Below are positions 51,938 through 62,119 of a stretch of 64,000 bases of DNA, piece after piece. Below the pieces are notes generated by a model. It was given only the letters and a program-made list of their open reading frames with translations. It made no database searches and was not told where the DNA came from. This DNA comes from Vibrio aquaticus (lineage in GTDB: Bacteria > Pseudomonadota > Gammaproteobacteria > Enterobacterales > Vibrionaceae). Each line of letters begins with the position of its first letter. The first letter of the stretch is position 1. The stretch lies in contig NZ_RXZH01000001.1 in NCBI RefSeq assembly GCF_003970385.1, positions 1,307,300 through 1,371,299 of the forward strand, in the 5' to 3' direction. The translations under genes were made by a program, and so were the position numbers.

Positions 51938-53023
51938 ATGAACAATTTCTACGCTGAAATTACGGGTTGGGGAAAATGCCTACCACCCGCAACGCTTTCC
52001 AATGAAGACCTAAGTACTTTTTTAGACACTTCCGACGAGTGGATTCGTACTCGTACCGGAATCGAAAATCGTCGAATTAGCCATGTAAATACCTCAGACA
52101 TGGCGACCGTTGCAGCGCAACATGCTTTGGCGTGTGCCAATCTTACCGCTGATGATATCGACCTAATCATTATCGCAACTTGCTCTCCGGACTCTTTGAT
52201 TCCTAACACGGCATCAAAAGTCTCGCAGAATTTGGGCATTAAAGCAGCCGCAGCGTTTGACCTCAATGCGGCTTGTACTGGCTTTGTTTACGGCCTAGAA
52301 ACCGCGACACGCTTGATGCAGTCTGGTAACTACCGCAACGCCATTGTAGTAGGTGCCGAACGTTTATCCTTCTTTATTGATTGGACCAAACGTGACACGG
52401 CCGTTCTTTTTGGTGATGGTGCTGGTGCTGTGGTACTGAGCCGCTCAGAAAACCAAGTCGGCTTGCAACATGCCCAATTAGGCTGTGACTCTGCAGGTCG
52501 TGACATTTTGGCTGTGCCTAAGTTTGGTACGTCTATGGATCGTTTTGCGGCAGATAATGGTCACTGGGACTTCAACTTTGTCGGTAAAGAGATCTTCAAA
52601 CGCGCCGTGAAAGGTATGGGCGCAGCGGCGCAAAACGTATTAGCACGTAGCGAGCTATCAACTGATGATGTTAACGTGGTGATTCCTCACCAAGCGAACA
52701 TTCGCATCATTCAAACCCTGTGTGATTTGTCTGGCATCAATCAAGAGAAAGCGTTCGTAAACATTCATAACTACGGTAACACTTCTGCAGCGACTGTGCC
52801 GATTGCACTGTGTGAGGCGCTAGAGCAAGGCAAAGTACAACCGGGTGATGATTTACTTCTTGCGGCGTTTGGCGCTGGTCTAACATGGGGCGCTGGCCAC
52901 ATTAAATGGGGTGAACGTGTCACGGCATTGGGCCAAAGTGATGCTGCATTGCCAGAGAGTGACAAGAGCGCACTCGAGTTGCTTGCTTCTGCCATAGAGC
53001 ATTGTAAGCAAAGAGCTGAGTAA
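51938..53023 (+). CDS. 3-oxoacyl-ACP synthase III (FabH paralogue)
   Basis: A 361-aa KAS III enzyme that condenses acyl-CoA with malonyl-ACP. The catalytic triad is visible as C113 (NAACTGF), H251 (VIPHQAN) and N281 (NYGNTSA). It carries about 35 residues beyond the end of a normal FabH (after [12 protein letters not shown]). It is not in a fab operon, so it is probably a second KAS III with its own primer preference. A gene symbol such as fabH2 would be a guess. Divergent from trxC, with a terminator after the stop. Confidence 0.9.
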   Translation: MNNFYAEITGWGKCLPPATLSNEDLSTFLDTSDEWIRTRTGIENRRISHVNTSDMATVAAQHALACANLTADDIDLIIIATCSPDSLIPNTASKVSQNLGIKAAAAFDLNAACTGFVYGLETATRLMQSGNYRNAIVVGAERLSFFIDWTKRDTAVLFGDGAGAVVLSRSENQVGLQHAQLGCDSAGRDILAVPKFGTSMDRFAADNGHWDFNFVGKEIFKRAVKGMGAAAQNVLARSELSTDDVNVVIPHQANIRIIQTLCDLSGINQEKAFVNIHNYGNTSAATVPIALCEALEQGKVQPGDDLLLAAFGAGLTWGAGHIKWGERVTALGQSDAALPESDKSALELLASAIEHCKQRAE

Positions 53024-53052
53024 ACCATCACTCTTGGTCAATAACCGATTAG

Positions 53053-53077
53053 AGTCGCACTTCAGGTGCGACTTTTT
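53053..53077 (+). terminator. Terminator of the FabH-paralogue gene
   Basis: AGTCGCAC (53053-53060), loop TTCAG, GTGCGACT (53066-53073), then T to 53077. Confidence 0.9.
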
Positions 53078-53140
53078 ATATCAATACCTTATCAGAGATA
53101 TTACTATATTCGCCTAATGATCGGATATTCATAGGCACCC

Positions 53141-54271
53141 ATGAAATTTCTTCACACCTCAGACTGGCACTTAGGTCGTCAGTTCCACAACGTTTCACTT
53201 CTCGATGATCAAAAGGTTGTACTTAACCAAATCACGGCTTATCTGCAAGACAACAAAGTTGATGCAGTAGTAATAGCTGGGGATATTTACGATCGTTCGG
53301 TTCCGCCAACGGCCGCCATCGAGTTAATGAACCAGTTTGTAGAGACCGTGTGTGGTGAATTGGGTGTACCAATTATTCTTATCCCGGGCAACCATGATGG
53401 TGCTGAACGATTAGGCTTTGCTTCTAAGCAGATGAAAGGGGCAGGGCTTCATATCCTATCCAATTTTGCCGATATGGTGACGCCAGTGATCATTTCGTCC
53501 GATATTGGGCCTGTGGCCTTTTATGGCATGCCTTACAACGACCCAGAGCTTGTCCGCCATCACTTCAAACAGTCAGTCTCTAGTCACGATGACGCTCATA
53601 AATTGCTTTGTGATGAAATCAAAACGCACTTTAATGCTGAGCACAAAAACGTATTGATCAGCCACTGTTTTGTTGATGGTGCGATTGAGTCAGAGTCAGA
53701 GCGTCCACTTTCGATCGGTGGATCTGACCGAGTTAGCCATGAGCACTTTGTTGATTTTGACTACGTCGCGCTCGGACATTTACACCAACCTCAGAAAAAA
53801 GGCGAAGAGTACATCCGTTACTCGGGTTCCTTGATGAAATACAGCTTCTCAGAACAGCATCAAAAGAAAGGCATGACGTTAGTAGAGTTTGATGAGCAAG
53901 GCTTTCGCTCAGCCACGCATATTGACCTTGTTGCGCCACATCAGATGCGAATCATTGAAGGTGAACTCGACACCATCATTGAACAAGGTAAAACAGATCC
54001 AAACAACGAAGATTATCTGCTGGTTCGCCTGATGGACAAACATGCGATCTTAAACCCTATGGATAAGCTGAGAGCGGTGTACCCAAATGTCCTGCATTTA
54101 GAAAAGCCGGGAATGCTCATTGGCATGGAACAAGAGATGGCAAGCGCGAAACTGGCTCGCAGCGAAACGGATATGTTTCGTGATTTCTTCTTGGAAGCGC
54201 AAAACAGCGAACTGAGTGAAGAGCAAGATAAAGCAATCAGCGACATTATTAAGCAATTGAGTCAGCAGTAA
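53141..54271 (+). CDS. sbcD: Exonuclease subunit SbcD
   Basis: A 376-aa Mre11-type nuclease that cuts DNA hairpins and protein-blocked ends together with SbcC. Phosphoesterase motifs are in order: SDWHLGR, AGDIYDR, PGNHDGAERL, SHCFVDG and LGHLHQP. The C-terminal segment (about 280-376) is the SbcC-binding domain. It lies 12 bases before sbcC, forming the usual sbcDC operon. Confidence 0.95.
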   Translation: MKFLHTSDWHLGRQFHNVSLLDDQKVVLNQITAYLQDNKVDAVVIAGDIYDRSVPPTAAIELMNQFVETVCGELGVPIILIPGNHDGAERLGFASKQMKGAGLHILSNFADMVTPVIISSDIGPVAFYGMPYNDPELVRHHFKQSVSSHDDAHKLLCDEIKTHFNAEHKNVLISHCFVDGAIESESERPLSIGGSDRVSHEHFVDFDYVALGHLHQPQKKGEEYIRYSGSLMKYSFSEQHQKKGMTLVEFDEQGFRSATHIDLVAPHQMRIIEGELDTIIEQGKTDPNNEDYLLVRLMDKHAILNPMDKLRAVYPNVLHLEKPGMLIGMEQEMASAKLARSETDMFRDFFLEAQNSELSEEQDKAISDIIKQLSQQ

Positions 54272-54283
54272 GGTCTGAGTGAG

Positions 54284-57200
54284 ATGAAACCACAAATTTT
54301 AACGTTACAAGCATTCGGGCCATTTGCAAGCCAAGAACAGATCGACTTCTCTGAACTAGGCAATAACCCGCTGTTTCTAATCAATGGTCCAACCGGTGCA
54401 GGAAAAACCTCAATTTTAGATGCAATCTGTTTTGCGTTGTATGGCGAAACAACAGGTAATGAGCGTCAAGGGATGCAAATGCGTTGCGATCAGGCGCCCT
54501 TGAACCTACCAACAGAGGTCTCGCTTGAGTTCTCTCTTAACCAAAGGCGTTACCGCGTAACGAGATCTCCAGAGCAAGAAGCACCAAAAGCGAGAGGCGA
54601 AGGCACCACTACGCGTAAACATACCGCATCATTGTATGAAATCACCGATGATGAGCGATTAATTACCAGCAAAACGGCGCAAGTCAAAACAGAAGTTACT
54701 GAATTACTCGGTCTAAACGAGACTCAGTTCCGCCAAGTTATGGTGCTGCCGCAAGGTAAGTTCCGTGAGTTGTTACTTGCCAGCTCTAAAGACCGTGAAG
54801 CCATTTTCGGTCAGTTGTTCCAAACTGATGTCTACAAGAAAATCGAGTTTGCTCTTAAAGATCGAGCAGCCTCCATCAGTAAGGCCAAAGGTGAGTTCGA
54901 CAATCAAATTCAAGGCGCACTGCAAGTCGCAGAAGTGTCGAGCGAAGCTGAACTCGAACAGAGGTTTATTCAAACAGAGAGTGAACTGAGTAGCACTCAA
55001 ACCCTTGAAAAACAGGCACAGGTTGAACTCAACCAAGTGAAAGAACAACTGCAACATGCGTTAAACCTTTCTAACCAGTTCACTAAGCTAGCACAAGCCC
55101 AAGAGGCCTTGGATCAGCATAAACAGCAACAAACTTTGGTCAATGAGTGGGAAACAAGCCTCAAGCTAGCTACTCAGGCGAGCAAGTTGGATGCACCGTA
55201 TTCACAATGGCAGAATCTAAGTAAGCAGGTTGAAGAGTTTGAACGACAGTTAACTAAACTGCATAGCGATCAAGAGCAGGCTCTCAATAATCAAAAGAAC
55301 AGTGAAGAAGCCCTGCGCCTAGCAACTCAACAAGCTGAGCAGATTCCTGCGCTGAGTGAGCAACTGTTTGCGATTGAACAGACGAAAGGAAAGTTACTTG
55401 AAAAGGCAGAACAAGAGGCCAACGTTCAATCTTTAGTTCTCCAACAAACAGGGCAAAACAAGACGTTAGCTCAATACACAGAGCTCAAAGAGGCGTTATA
55501 CAAAGAAGCGAAAATCGGTGAACAGGCGCTAGAGCAAGCTCGCCAAGATGTCGCAGAAAAAGTGGCGTTAGAAGCATCCATTACCGTCAATCAGCGCGTG
55601 TTGTCGGATCTGCTTAAGTTAGCCGAGTTGCAATCAGGACTGATTCAATTAGGGCAACTGTCTCCGAGTAAGCAAGTTGCTAAGGAACAAGCAGAAGTCG
55701 AATGGAATGCGAAGCGTAAACAGGCGGATCAGACTGAACTTCAATGGCACAACGCTCAAGCTGCGGTACTGGCTCAAAAGTTAGAAACTGAGCAACCTTG
55801 TCCAGTATGCGGAAGCTGCGAGCATCCAAATCCAGCGCAGTTTATCGGCGATGAGGTGACCAAGGAGCAAGTACGTCAAGCTCGTCTAGTAGAGCGAGAA
55901 GCCTTAGAGCAGCTAAACCTGTCAGTGAATGCTCTTGAGCAGCACCGTAGTCAGTGTGAACAACAGCAGCAACTGATTAATCGTGCTCAGCAAGAGCTTG
56001 GTGAAAACGCAGCGATAAACCACGTAGAACTCAATGAAACGCTCGCAGCTCAGAAAGCAAGATTGGTGCAACTGGCAGCGATTGATTTGGACAAGATGCA
56101 ACGCAATGTCACGGAGCTTACTCAGCGTTGCCAAAACGGCGATGCGAAGATCCAGCAGCTTAAGGAAGACATGTCGGCCTGTGAGTCAGCACTGAATGTC
56201 AGCCGCACTCAGCTAGAGAAGCTATGTACGGCAATAAATGATGAGTTACAAACCGTTGCACAAGCGGATGATAAACATAAGTCTATCCAGAACCAGGTTG
56301 CGCAGCTTAAGGTAGCGTTAGAGCAAGCTCAAAGCCATTCTCAACAGTCCAGTATTACGCTGTCGACCGTTCAATCGAATATCGCAACCCACAGTGATTT
56401 GCTCAAGCAAGCGCAAGTTCAAAAAGAGTCGGCTTCTCAGACTTGGTTGAGTGCTCTACAGTCGACTGAATTAAAAAGCTTAGAGGAGTATCTGCAAAGT
56501 CGCAGTACGGATGAGAAAATTCAACGTTGGGCTGAGAGTCTTGAACAATACAAGCGTTACACCGTTCAGCTTGAGCAAACCATCTCAGATTTGACACAAC
56601 AACTTAAAGCAGAGCCAAAACCAGACCTTGAGCAGAAGCAGCAGCTGGTGGCTCAGCATGAAACGGGATATGCCCAGAAAAGAGAGAGGCTCGATAAAGC
56701 CCGCTCTATGCACAACCGAATCGAGAAGGTGAAACAAGATATTGCAACCCTTCACGAGAAGAACAGCAAACTAGAGGCAGAGTACCGTATTTATGGCACT
56801 CTCTATGATGTTGCCAGTGGTAAAACGGGCAGTCGCGTTAGTCTACACCGCTTTGTTCTTGGGGTATTGCTTGATGATGTGCTCATCCAAGCGTCACAAA
56901 GACTGAGTATTATGAGCCGTGGTCGTTACCAATTGGTGCGTAAAACAGAAGGCTTTAAAGGGGCTGCTGGGCGCGGCCTCGATCTGAGTGTTGAAGATGG
57001 CTACACCGGAAAAACTCGTGATGTTGCTACTCTATCGGGCGGTGAATCTTTCATGGCGGCGCTGGCTTTAGCGCTTGGACTCTCAGACGTTGTTCAGTCA
57101 TACAGTGGCGGTATTCGCCTTGATACGCTGTTTATTGACGAAGGCTTTGGCAGCCTAGATCCAGAATCTCTTGATCTCGCGATGCAGATCTTAATCGATT

Positions 57201-57331
57201 TACAGCAAAGTGGGCGAACCATTGGGGTGATTTCTCATATCTCTGAATTGAAAGAACAGATGCCGTTGCGCCTAGATGTTGAACCGTCAAAGGTCGGAAG
57301 TTCGATTCGCGTAGTTGGTATCCCTAGTTGA
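54284..57331 (+). CDS. sbcC: Exonuclease subunit SbcC
   Basis: A 1015-aa Rad50/SMC-type ATPase. Walker A GPTGAGKT (35-42), long coiled coils, a zinc hook CPVC (506-509) at the apex, returning coil, then signature LSGGESF and Walker B LDTLFIDEGFGSLD near the C terminus. Together with SbcD it processes hairpin and replication-arrest structures. Gln- and Glu-rich coiled coils explain the repetitive composition. Confidence 0.95.
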   Translation: MKPQILTLQAFGPFASQEQIDFSELGNNPLFLINGPTGAGKTSILDAICFALYGETTGNERQGMQMRCDQAPLNLPTEVSLEFSLNQRRYRVTRSPEQEAPKARGEGTTTRKHTASLYEITDDERLITSKTAQVKTEVTELLGLNETQFRQVMVLPQGKFRELLLASSKDREAIFGQLFQTDVYKKIEFALKDRAASISKAKGEFDNQIQGALQVAEVSSEAELEQRFIQTESELSSTQTLEKQAQVELNQVKEQLQHALNLSNQFTKLAQAQEALDQHKQQQTLVNEWETSLKLATQASKLDAPYSQWQNLSKQVEEFERQLTKLHSDQEQALNNQKNSEEALRLATQQAEQIPALSEQLFAIEQTKGKLLEKAEQEANVQSLVLQQTGQNKTLAQYTELKEALYKEAKIGEQALEQARQDVAEKVALEASITVNQRVLSDLLKLAELQSGLIQLGQLSPSKQVAKEQAEVEWNAKRKQADQTELQWHNAQAAVLAQKLETEQPCPVCGSCEHPNPAQFIGDEVTKEQVRQARLVEREALEQLNLSVNALEQHRSQCEQQQQLINRAQQELGENAAINHVELNETLAAQKARLVQLAAIDLDKMQRNVTELTQRCQNGDAKIQQLKEDMSACESALNVSRTQLEKLCTAINDELQTVAQADDKHKSIQNQVAQLKVALEQAQSHSQQSSITLSTVQSNIATHSDLLKQAQVQKESASQTWLSALQSTELKSLEEYLQSRSTDEKIQRWAESLEQYKRYTVQLEQTISDLTQQLKAEPKPDLEQKQQLVAQHETGYAQKRERLDKARSMHNRIEKVKQDIATLHEKNSKLEAEYRIYGTLYDVASGKTGSRVSLHRFVLGVLLDDVLIQASQRLSIMSRGRYQLVRKTEGFKGAAGRGLDLSVEDGYTGKTRDVATLSGGESFMAALALALGLSDVVQSYSGGIRLDTLFIDEGFGSLDPESLDLAMQILIDLQQSGRTIGVISHISELKEQMPLRLDVEPSKVGSSIRVVGIPS

Positions 57332-57495
57332 AGCGACTAAAATTATTAAATGCAGTGAGTTTCTTATTCATGGCTTGGTTCTGCTAGCGTGATCAATATT
57401 CCAAGTGTGTGGCTAAAGTTACTACTGAGAATATGCTAATTTGCTTTGGTTAAAACAGTAACCGAGAAACGTTGACGATATAACGGCTGTAGTAC

Positions 57496-59541
57496 ATGGA
57501 TGTAGTAAAGAAAATTTATCAATACGCAGAGCCCAACCTTTCTTTGGTGGGGTGGATGGGCTTTCTCGGCTTTCCTGCGTATTATTTTGTGTGGAGCTAT
57601 GCGTATCCTCAGCCTTATGAGAACGCTGCGCTAAGGGTAGTGTGTGCGGTTTTATTACTGGGTTTAGCAGTTAGACATCGCTTGCCGGCTGCTCTTAAGC
57701 ACTTCTTGCCTCACTATTACATTATTACCATCACCTTTTGTCTGCCGTTCTTTTTTTCGTTCATGATGTTTATGAATGGGTGGTCCACGGTTTGGGCTAT
57801 GTCATTTATGGCGTCGATATTTCTGCACATATTGCTTGTGCATGAAACACGCATCATGTTGATACAGGCTGTTGGTTCACTGTCGTTGTCGTTTTTATTC
57901 GCTTACGGATTTAACGATCGTTTGTTAGACGGCGGTGTGCCGATCGTTTGGCCGTACATTCCCATTTTCTTGTTTACTTACATCTTTGGTAACTTGTTCT
58001 ATTTCCGCAATCAGGTCGAACATGAATCTAAGGTCTCGATCGCGAAGTCGTTTGGTGCTGGCATTGCCCACGAAATGCGTAACCCTTTGAGTGCGTTGCA
58101 AACCTCAGTCGATGTATTGAGCGCTTCATTACCAAGTACGAAATCAGACCAAGAGGAGGCCTATGAGCTCACTCGACATGATATCGAGCGGATGAATGAA
58201 GTGTTATCGAGTGCCGACGAGGTGATCCGAAATGGTAATGAAACCATAGATTTGCTTCTTACTTCGATTGACGAAAACCGAGTATCGCACTCAACGTTTA
58301 AAACACATTCTATCGAACAGGTGGTGAGGGACTCTCTGGAGACCTACGCCTACAAAGGGGATAAAGCGACGAAGTACATTACCCTCAATGTCGGCGCTGA
58401 TTTTGAATATTTTGGTAGTGATACGCTATTAAAGTACGCCTTATACAATTTACTAAAAAATGCGTTGTACTACAGAAACAGTGAAGAGTTCAGAATTACT
58501 ATTACCTTAGATAGCGATGACACTAAAAATTATCTGTACTTTGAAGATAACGGGGTTGGCATTGAGGAAGACAAACTTGAGCACATTTTTAAGGATTTCT
58601 ATACGTCAGGTAAGGCATCTAGCTACGGCTTAGGGTTGCCATTCTGTCAGCGCGTAATGCATGCTTTCGGCGGTGAGATAGAGTGTGAGTCTGTACTTGG
58701 TGAGTGGACGCATTTTTCATTGATGTTCCCTAAAGCGCACTCTCCGCAAGTTACCGCTATTAAACAAGAAATCATGCGCTCTCGCTCTATTCTGTATATA
58801 GGGTCTGAACCCACTATTCAACGTAGGCTCACTGAAGCAGTGTTTTACACCGGGTGCGAGTTTACCGGAGAAACCTTTGCTCAGAGTTTAGAGAAAGAAG
58901 AATACGAGTTCGAGTATGACTTGATACTGATTGATCTTGATAGTTGCAGTGAATCTGATTACCTCAAGCTTGAATCAAAGCTGCACTTTACTGAAGCCAA
59001 ACTTGTTGTGCTCTACAATCGGACCCGCTACTACCACAATCGATTCAGTCGTTTTTTATCGATCTATGCCGTTGAAAAATCCAAGCTGGTGGGTAAAGCC
59101 ATTAATGTGATTTCTGAAATGATGTTTGGTCAAGAAGAGGCGGATAGAAGCATGATTCCAAGTAAGCCACAAATAATGGGTAAAACAATCTTGATTGCTG
59201 ATGATAACGAATCGATGCGCCAATTAACCTCAATCTTGCTCAATAAACAAGGCTACCAAGTCAGCCACGCAAGCGATGGTCATGAAGTGTTGGATGTTCT
59301 CAGTAAAGAAAGCGTAGATTTAATTTTAATGGATATTGAGATGCCGCAACTGAATGGCTTTGAGGCGACAGAAGTCATCCGACACTCTAGAACAGATTAT
59401 TCGTCTATCCCTATCGTGGGTCACACTGGGGATAATAGCCAAGAGACATTGAAACGAATTAGAGAGGTTGGGATGAATGACTACCTAATTAAACCTGTAG
59501 ATAAAACACACCTATTGGATAAATTATCTCAACACCTGTAG
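57496..59541 (+). CDS. cqsS: CAI-1 quorum-sensing hybrid kinase CqsS
   Basis: A 681-aa Vibrio CAI-1 receptor. Six membrane helices (about 14-170) bind the autoinducer, followed by HisKA with H192 (GIAHEMRNPLSAL), HATPase (about 300-415), a degenerate receiver-like region (about 430-540) and a C-terminal receiver with D613 (LILMDIEMP). At low cell density it should feed the LuxU/LuxO relay. F168 (GNLFYF) aligns with V. cholerae C170, a residue known to set signal specificity; Phe there is the V. harveyi type. It is convergent with cqsA, sharing a terminator. Confidence 0.95.
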   Translation: MDVVKKIYQYAEPNLSLVGWMGFLGFPAYYFVWSYAYPQPYENAALRVVCAVLLLGLAVRHRLPAALKHFLPHYYIITITFCLPFFFSFMMFMNGWSTVWAMSFMASIFLHILLVHETRIMLIQAVGSLSLSFLFAYGFNDRLLDGGVPIVWPYIPIFLFTYIFGNLFYFRNQVEHESKVSIAKSFGAGIAHEMRNPLSALQTSVDVLSASLPSTKSDQEEAYELTRHDIERMNEVLSSADEVIRNGNETIDLLLTSIDENRVSHSTFKTHSIEQVVRDSLETYAYKGDKATKYITLNVGADFEYFGSDTLLKYALYNLLKNALYYRNSEEFRITITLDSDDTKNYLYFEDNGVGIEEDKLEHIFKDFYTSGKASSYGLGLPFCQRVMHAFGGEIECESVLGEWTHFSLMFPKAHSPQVTAIKQEIMRSRSILYIGSEPTIQRRLTEAVFYTGCEFTGETFAQSLEKEEYEFEYDLILIDLDSCSESDYLKLESKLHFTEAKLVVLYNRTRYYHNRFSRFLSIYAVEKSKLVGKAINVISEMMFGQEEADRSMIPSKPQIMGKTILIADDNESMRQLTSILLNKQGYQVSHASDGHEVLDVLSKESVDLILMDIEMPQLNGFEATEVIRHSRTDYSSIPIVGHTGDNSQETLKRIREVGMNDYLIKPVDKTHLLDKLSQHL

Positions 59542-59548
59542 TGAAATT

Positions 59549-59583
59549 AACGCCTCTGTTTATCCAGAGGCGTTACTCTTTTT
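59549..59583. terminator. Bidirectional-looking terminator between cqsS and cqsA
   Basis: A perfect 11-bp stem, TAACGCCTCTG (59549-59559) with 59566-59576, loop of six, with a short T4 tract on the plus side overlapping the cqsA stop codon. Confidence 0.8.
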
Positions 59584-60763
59584 AAACGAAATAGAGATCG
59601 GGGTGGTGATACGCTTCATCCGCTACCGATAAAATGCGATTAATTTCACTGTCATTGAGACTGCTATTTAAAGATAAACGCAAAATATTTTTATTGTCTG
59701 GCGTTGCGGGTGTACAAAATACCGATCCAAATATGCCTTCATGTTCGAAAAAGTCTCGCACCTTTCTAGTATTGGTTTTTTCTGCCGTCTCTAGTCCAAT
59801 AATTTGAGACTCACTACGAATATTAAACCCAATGGATTTCAGCCCTTTGATCACTTTACTACTATTACTTTGTAATTTATCTCGTGTTTGGTCACTCTGT
59901 TTAATAACATCTAGGGTAGCGTTAATTCGGTCTAGCTCACAGGTCATCATGGCAGAGCTGAAAATGGAAGGGAATGAGACGTACGGAACGACTTTGCCTG
60001 TTGCGTTGTTGCACCAAACCGCTCCAGCCCGATAAGCAAAAGTCTTGGCAAGGCTCGCCGTCATGAAATCAACTTGATGGGTAAGGTTAAGTGCTTCGAG
60101 TAGACCTGCTCCATGTGTACCATGTGTGCCCAATGAATGGGATTCGTCCACGACCACAGCGCAGCCAAGTTCTTTCGCCGTAGCAACGATGTCAACCAAC
60201 GGTGCAATGGTCCCAATAGTGCTGTAAATGGAATCAACAAGGACGATGCCCGGGCCGTTACGTTTGATGGTGCGTTTCAAATGACGAACATTGTTATGCA
60301 TAAATGGGTGAATGTTTGCCCCTGTGATACGAGCGCCTTCCCACAGGGACATGTGGGCAAAGAAGTCGATATAAACATTGGTGTCGGAATCACAAATGGT
60401 CTGTAATAGGCCAATGTTCGCTATCCAACCAGACGGAGCAATAGTGCACGTTTGAAAACCAGTAAACTCAGCGAGGTTGGCTTCTACGTTCTTATCCAGT
60501 CCATCATTTTGCAGAAAAACATTCGACATAAACGCAGTTTGCTTGTTAGCCAGTAATGACTGAACGTGGGCATCGATAATCATAGGGTTATGCGCCAAAG
60601 AAAGATAATCATTACTCTGTAAGATAATATCCCCTTGGTTTGGTTTAGCACCTAATACGAGGTTCTTTCCGTTGTCCTCTTGATCGATTAAATTAGACAC
60701 ATAATCGTTGATCCTTTCATTGATAAAAGAAGGTAAGCGCGAATAGTCTCTTAACATATTCAT
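59582..60763 (-). CDS. cqsA: CAI-1 autoinducer synthase CqsA
   Basis: A 393-aa PLP-dependent alpha-oxoamine synthase-family enzyme making the CAI-1 precursor amino-ketone from SAM-derived aminobutyrate and acyl-CoA. The PLP lysine is K240 (TASLAKTFAYR). The cofactor-binding segment has VVVDESHSLGTHG. The N-terminal text ILQSNDYLSLAHNP is the usual substrate region. Length and motifs match CqsA throughout. Alternative ATG at codon 3. It is convergent with its cognate receptor gene. Confidence 0.96.
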   Translation of the reverse strand: MNMLRDYSRLPSFINERINDYVSNLIDQEDNGKNLVLGAKPNQGDIILQSNDYLSLAHNPMIIDAHVQSLLANKQTAFMSNVFLQNDGLDKNVEANLAEFTGFQTCTIAPSGWIANIGLLQTICDSDTNVYIDFFAHMSLWEGARITGANIHPFMHNNVRHLKRTIKRNGPGIVLVDSIYSTIGTIAPLVDIVATAKELGCAVVVDESHSLGTHGTHGAGLLEALNLTHQVDFMTASLAKTFAYRAGAVWCNNATGKVVPYVSFPSIFSSAMMTCELDRINATLDVIKQSDQTRDKLQSNSSKVIKGLKSIGFNIRSESQIIGLETAEKTNTRKVRDFFEHEGIFGSVFCTPATPDNKNILRLSLNSSLNDSEINRILSVADEAYHHPDLYFV

Positions 60764-60840
60764 AATGGTGAGCCTTGTAGTTGTAAGTTGTCTATAGCGC
60801 CAGCTGACAAGGTATATATGAATGTTGTTAAGAAATTAGT

Positions 60841-60869
60841 CTAATATGGGGTGGCGGTTTCTTGCGCAA
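60841..60869 (-). promoter_or_regulatory. Candidate promoter of cqsA
   Basis: On the minus strand, TTGCGC (60869-60864), 17-base spacer, TATTAG (60846-60841). This leaves a leader of about 70 bases before the cqsA ATG. The remaining bases up to 61035 hold no gene. Confidence 0.45.
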
Positions 60870-61035
60870 TGTTGCAAACAAAAATATACTCAATTTAATA
60901 TTTATAAAGACTCTTTACGCTTTTGAAAGTGTAATTTTTTAATCAAAGTTGACCGCAAGGATTATTTTCGGGCTTCTATATTTGAATACCGAAAATAAGG
61001 CGTACTAAGGCTGTTAGAAATGCAGTCCTAGTTAT

Positions 61036-62001
61036 TTAAGATTGATGAATTGTTTTACTTACGATCTCAGGCCAGTACATCTTCACGTAACCAACGGTTA
61101 CCCAAACGACCAATCCTGTCGCGACAGAGAGCTCAAATAGCCCAAAGTGATGTAGCCAATGCCAATGAGGGTGGTATTCAGAGAAGAAAGTGGTTAAACG
61201 GTGCATCGCGATTGCACTGATGACAGACGGGAAGGTTACCGCGGCAATGGATGGTTGGAATTTCAAACGCATTAAACGGATATAGCAAAGGTAAATCAGC
61301 ATTGTCATGGTGATCGCTATGCCCGCCAACGCGCCAGTAAGGATTGGGTCTGGGTCAGGGAAGTTCACCAAGTATGTTGCGAGGGTAAGGTTAATCGGTG
61401 CCGCCATAATCGCCAACGTTGGTTTGGCTCTTTTGGGTAGCATACCTTCAAAAACCAATCGATAAAGCACCAAAGGCAGCATGAAAAAGTAGATGGTGAT
61501 ACAGACATTGACCAATGTTTCAGAAAACACCGTGTGACCAAACTGTGTGCCAGCCAATGAGCTGCTGATCATGCCCACCGGATACAGAAACCAACTGGGT
61601 ACAATGTTCGACATCTTGAAGTTGGTAAGCTGAAACGTAAAAAACAACGTCATCATAGTGAAGTGCAGTAAAAGGGCTGCAAACCAAAGCGGGTAGGCAA
61701 TGATGGGGGATATGACGGCCAAATAATCGCAAAGGATCAGTAAAGCCATGCTCATCGGCGCCATTAAACTTCCGCTTAGTGGGTGGCGTATATCGGTGAT
61801 AAAGGTGTTGTAATTGGTTAGGTACTTAACCAGAACAGGAAACAACAACAGCGCACCAAAACCTGCCAAATAAGGACGAATTACCTCACCAACTTCAGGA
61901 ATGTACAGGGCCCAAGCGTGTCCAAGGCCGATGATGCCGAGAGCTAATGCGGCTTGTGAAGGGGGGACACTCTGAAATTGAGTAAAACGTCTCCAGTTCA
62001 A
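61036..62001 (-). CDS. TDT-family (TehA/Mae1-like) membrane transporter
   Basis: A 321-aa protein with about ten membrane helices, of the tellurite-resistance/dicarboxylate transporter family (SLAC1/TehA fold). The N-terminal VPPSQAALALGIIGLGHAW and HPLSGSLMAPMSMALLI are characteristic. The family moves anions by a Phe-gated pore; the substrate cannot be assigned. It lies between cqsA and clcA on the same strand, probably with its own promoter in the 118-base gap after clcA. Confidence 0.8.
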   Translation of the reverse strand: MNWRRFTQFQSVPPSQAALALGIIGLGHAWALYIPEVGEVIRPYLAGFGALLLFPVLVKYLTNYNTFITDIRHPLSGSLMAPMSMALLILCDYLAVISPIIAYPLWFAALLLHFTMMTLFFTFQLTNFKMSNIVPSWFLYPVGMISSSLAGTQFGHTVFSETLVNVCITIYFFMLPLVLYRLVFEGMLPKRAKPTLAIMAAPINLTLATYLVNFPDPDPILTGALAGIAITMTMLIYLCYIRLMRLKFQPSIAAVTFPSVISAIAMHRLTTFFSEYHPHWHWLHHFGLFELSVATGLVVWVTVGYVKMYWPEIVSKTIHQS

Positions 62002-62119
62002 TGCGATAGAATCCTTAGTTTACTAGTAAAGTGAATACTCTACTTCGAGTGAGTCATGTCCATGTGCTCAGTAAATAAGCGCCGCTGATCATAGCAAGGG
62101 AATAGGGCTATTCGCAAAC

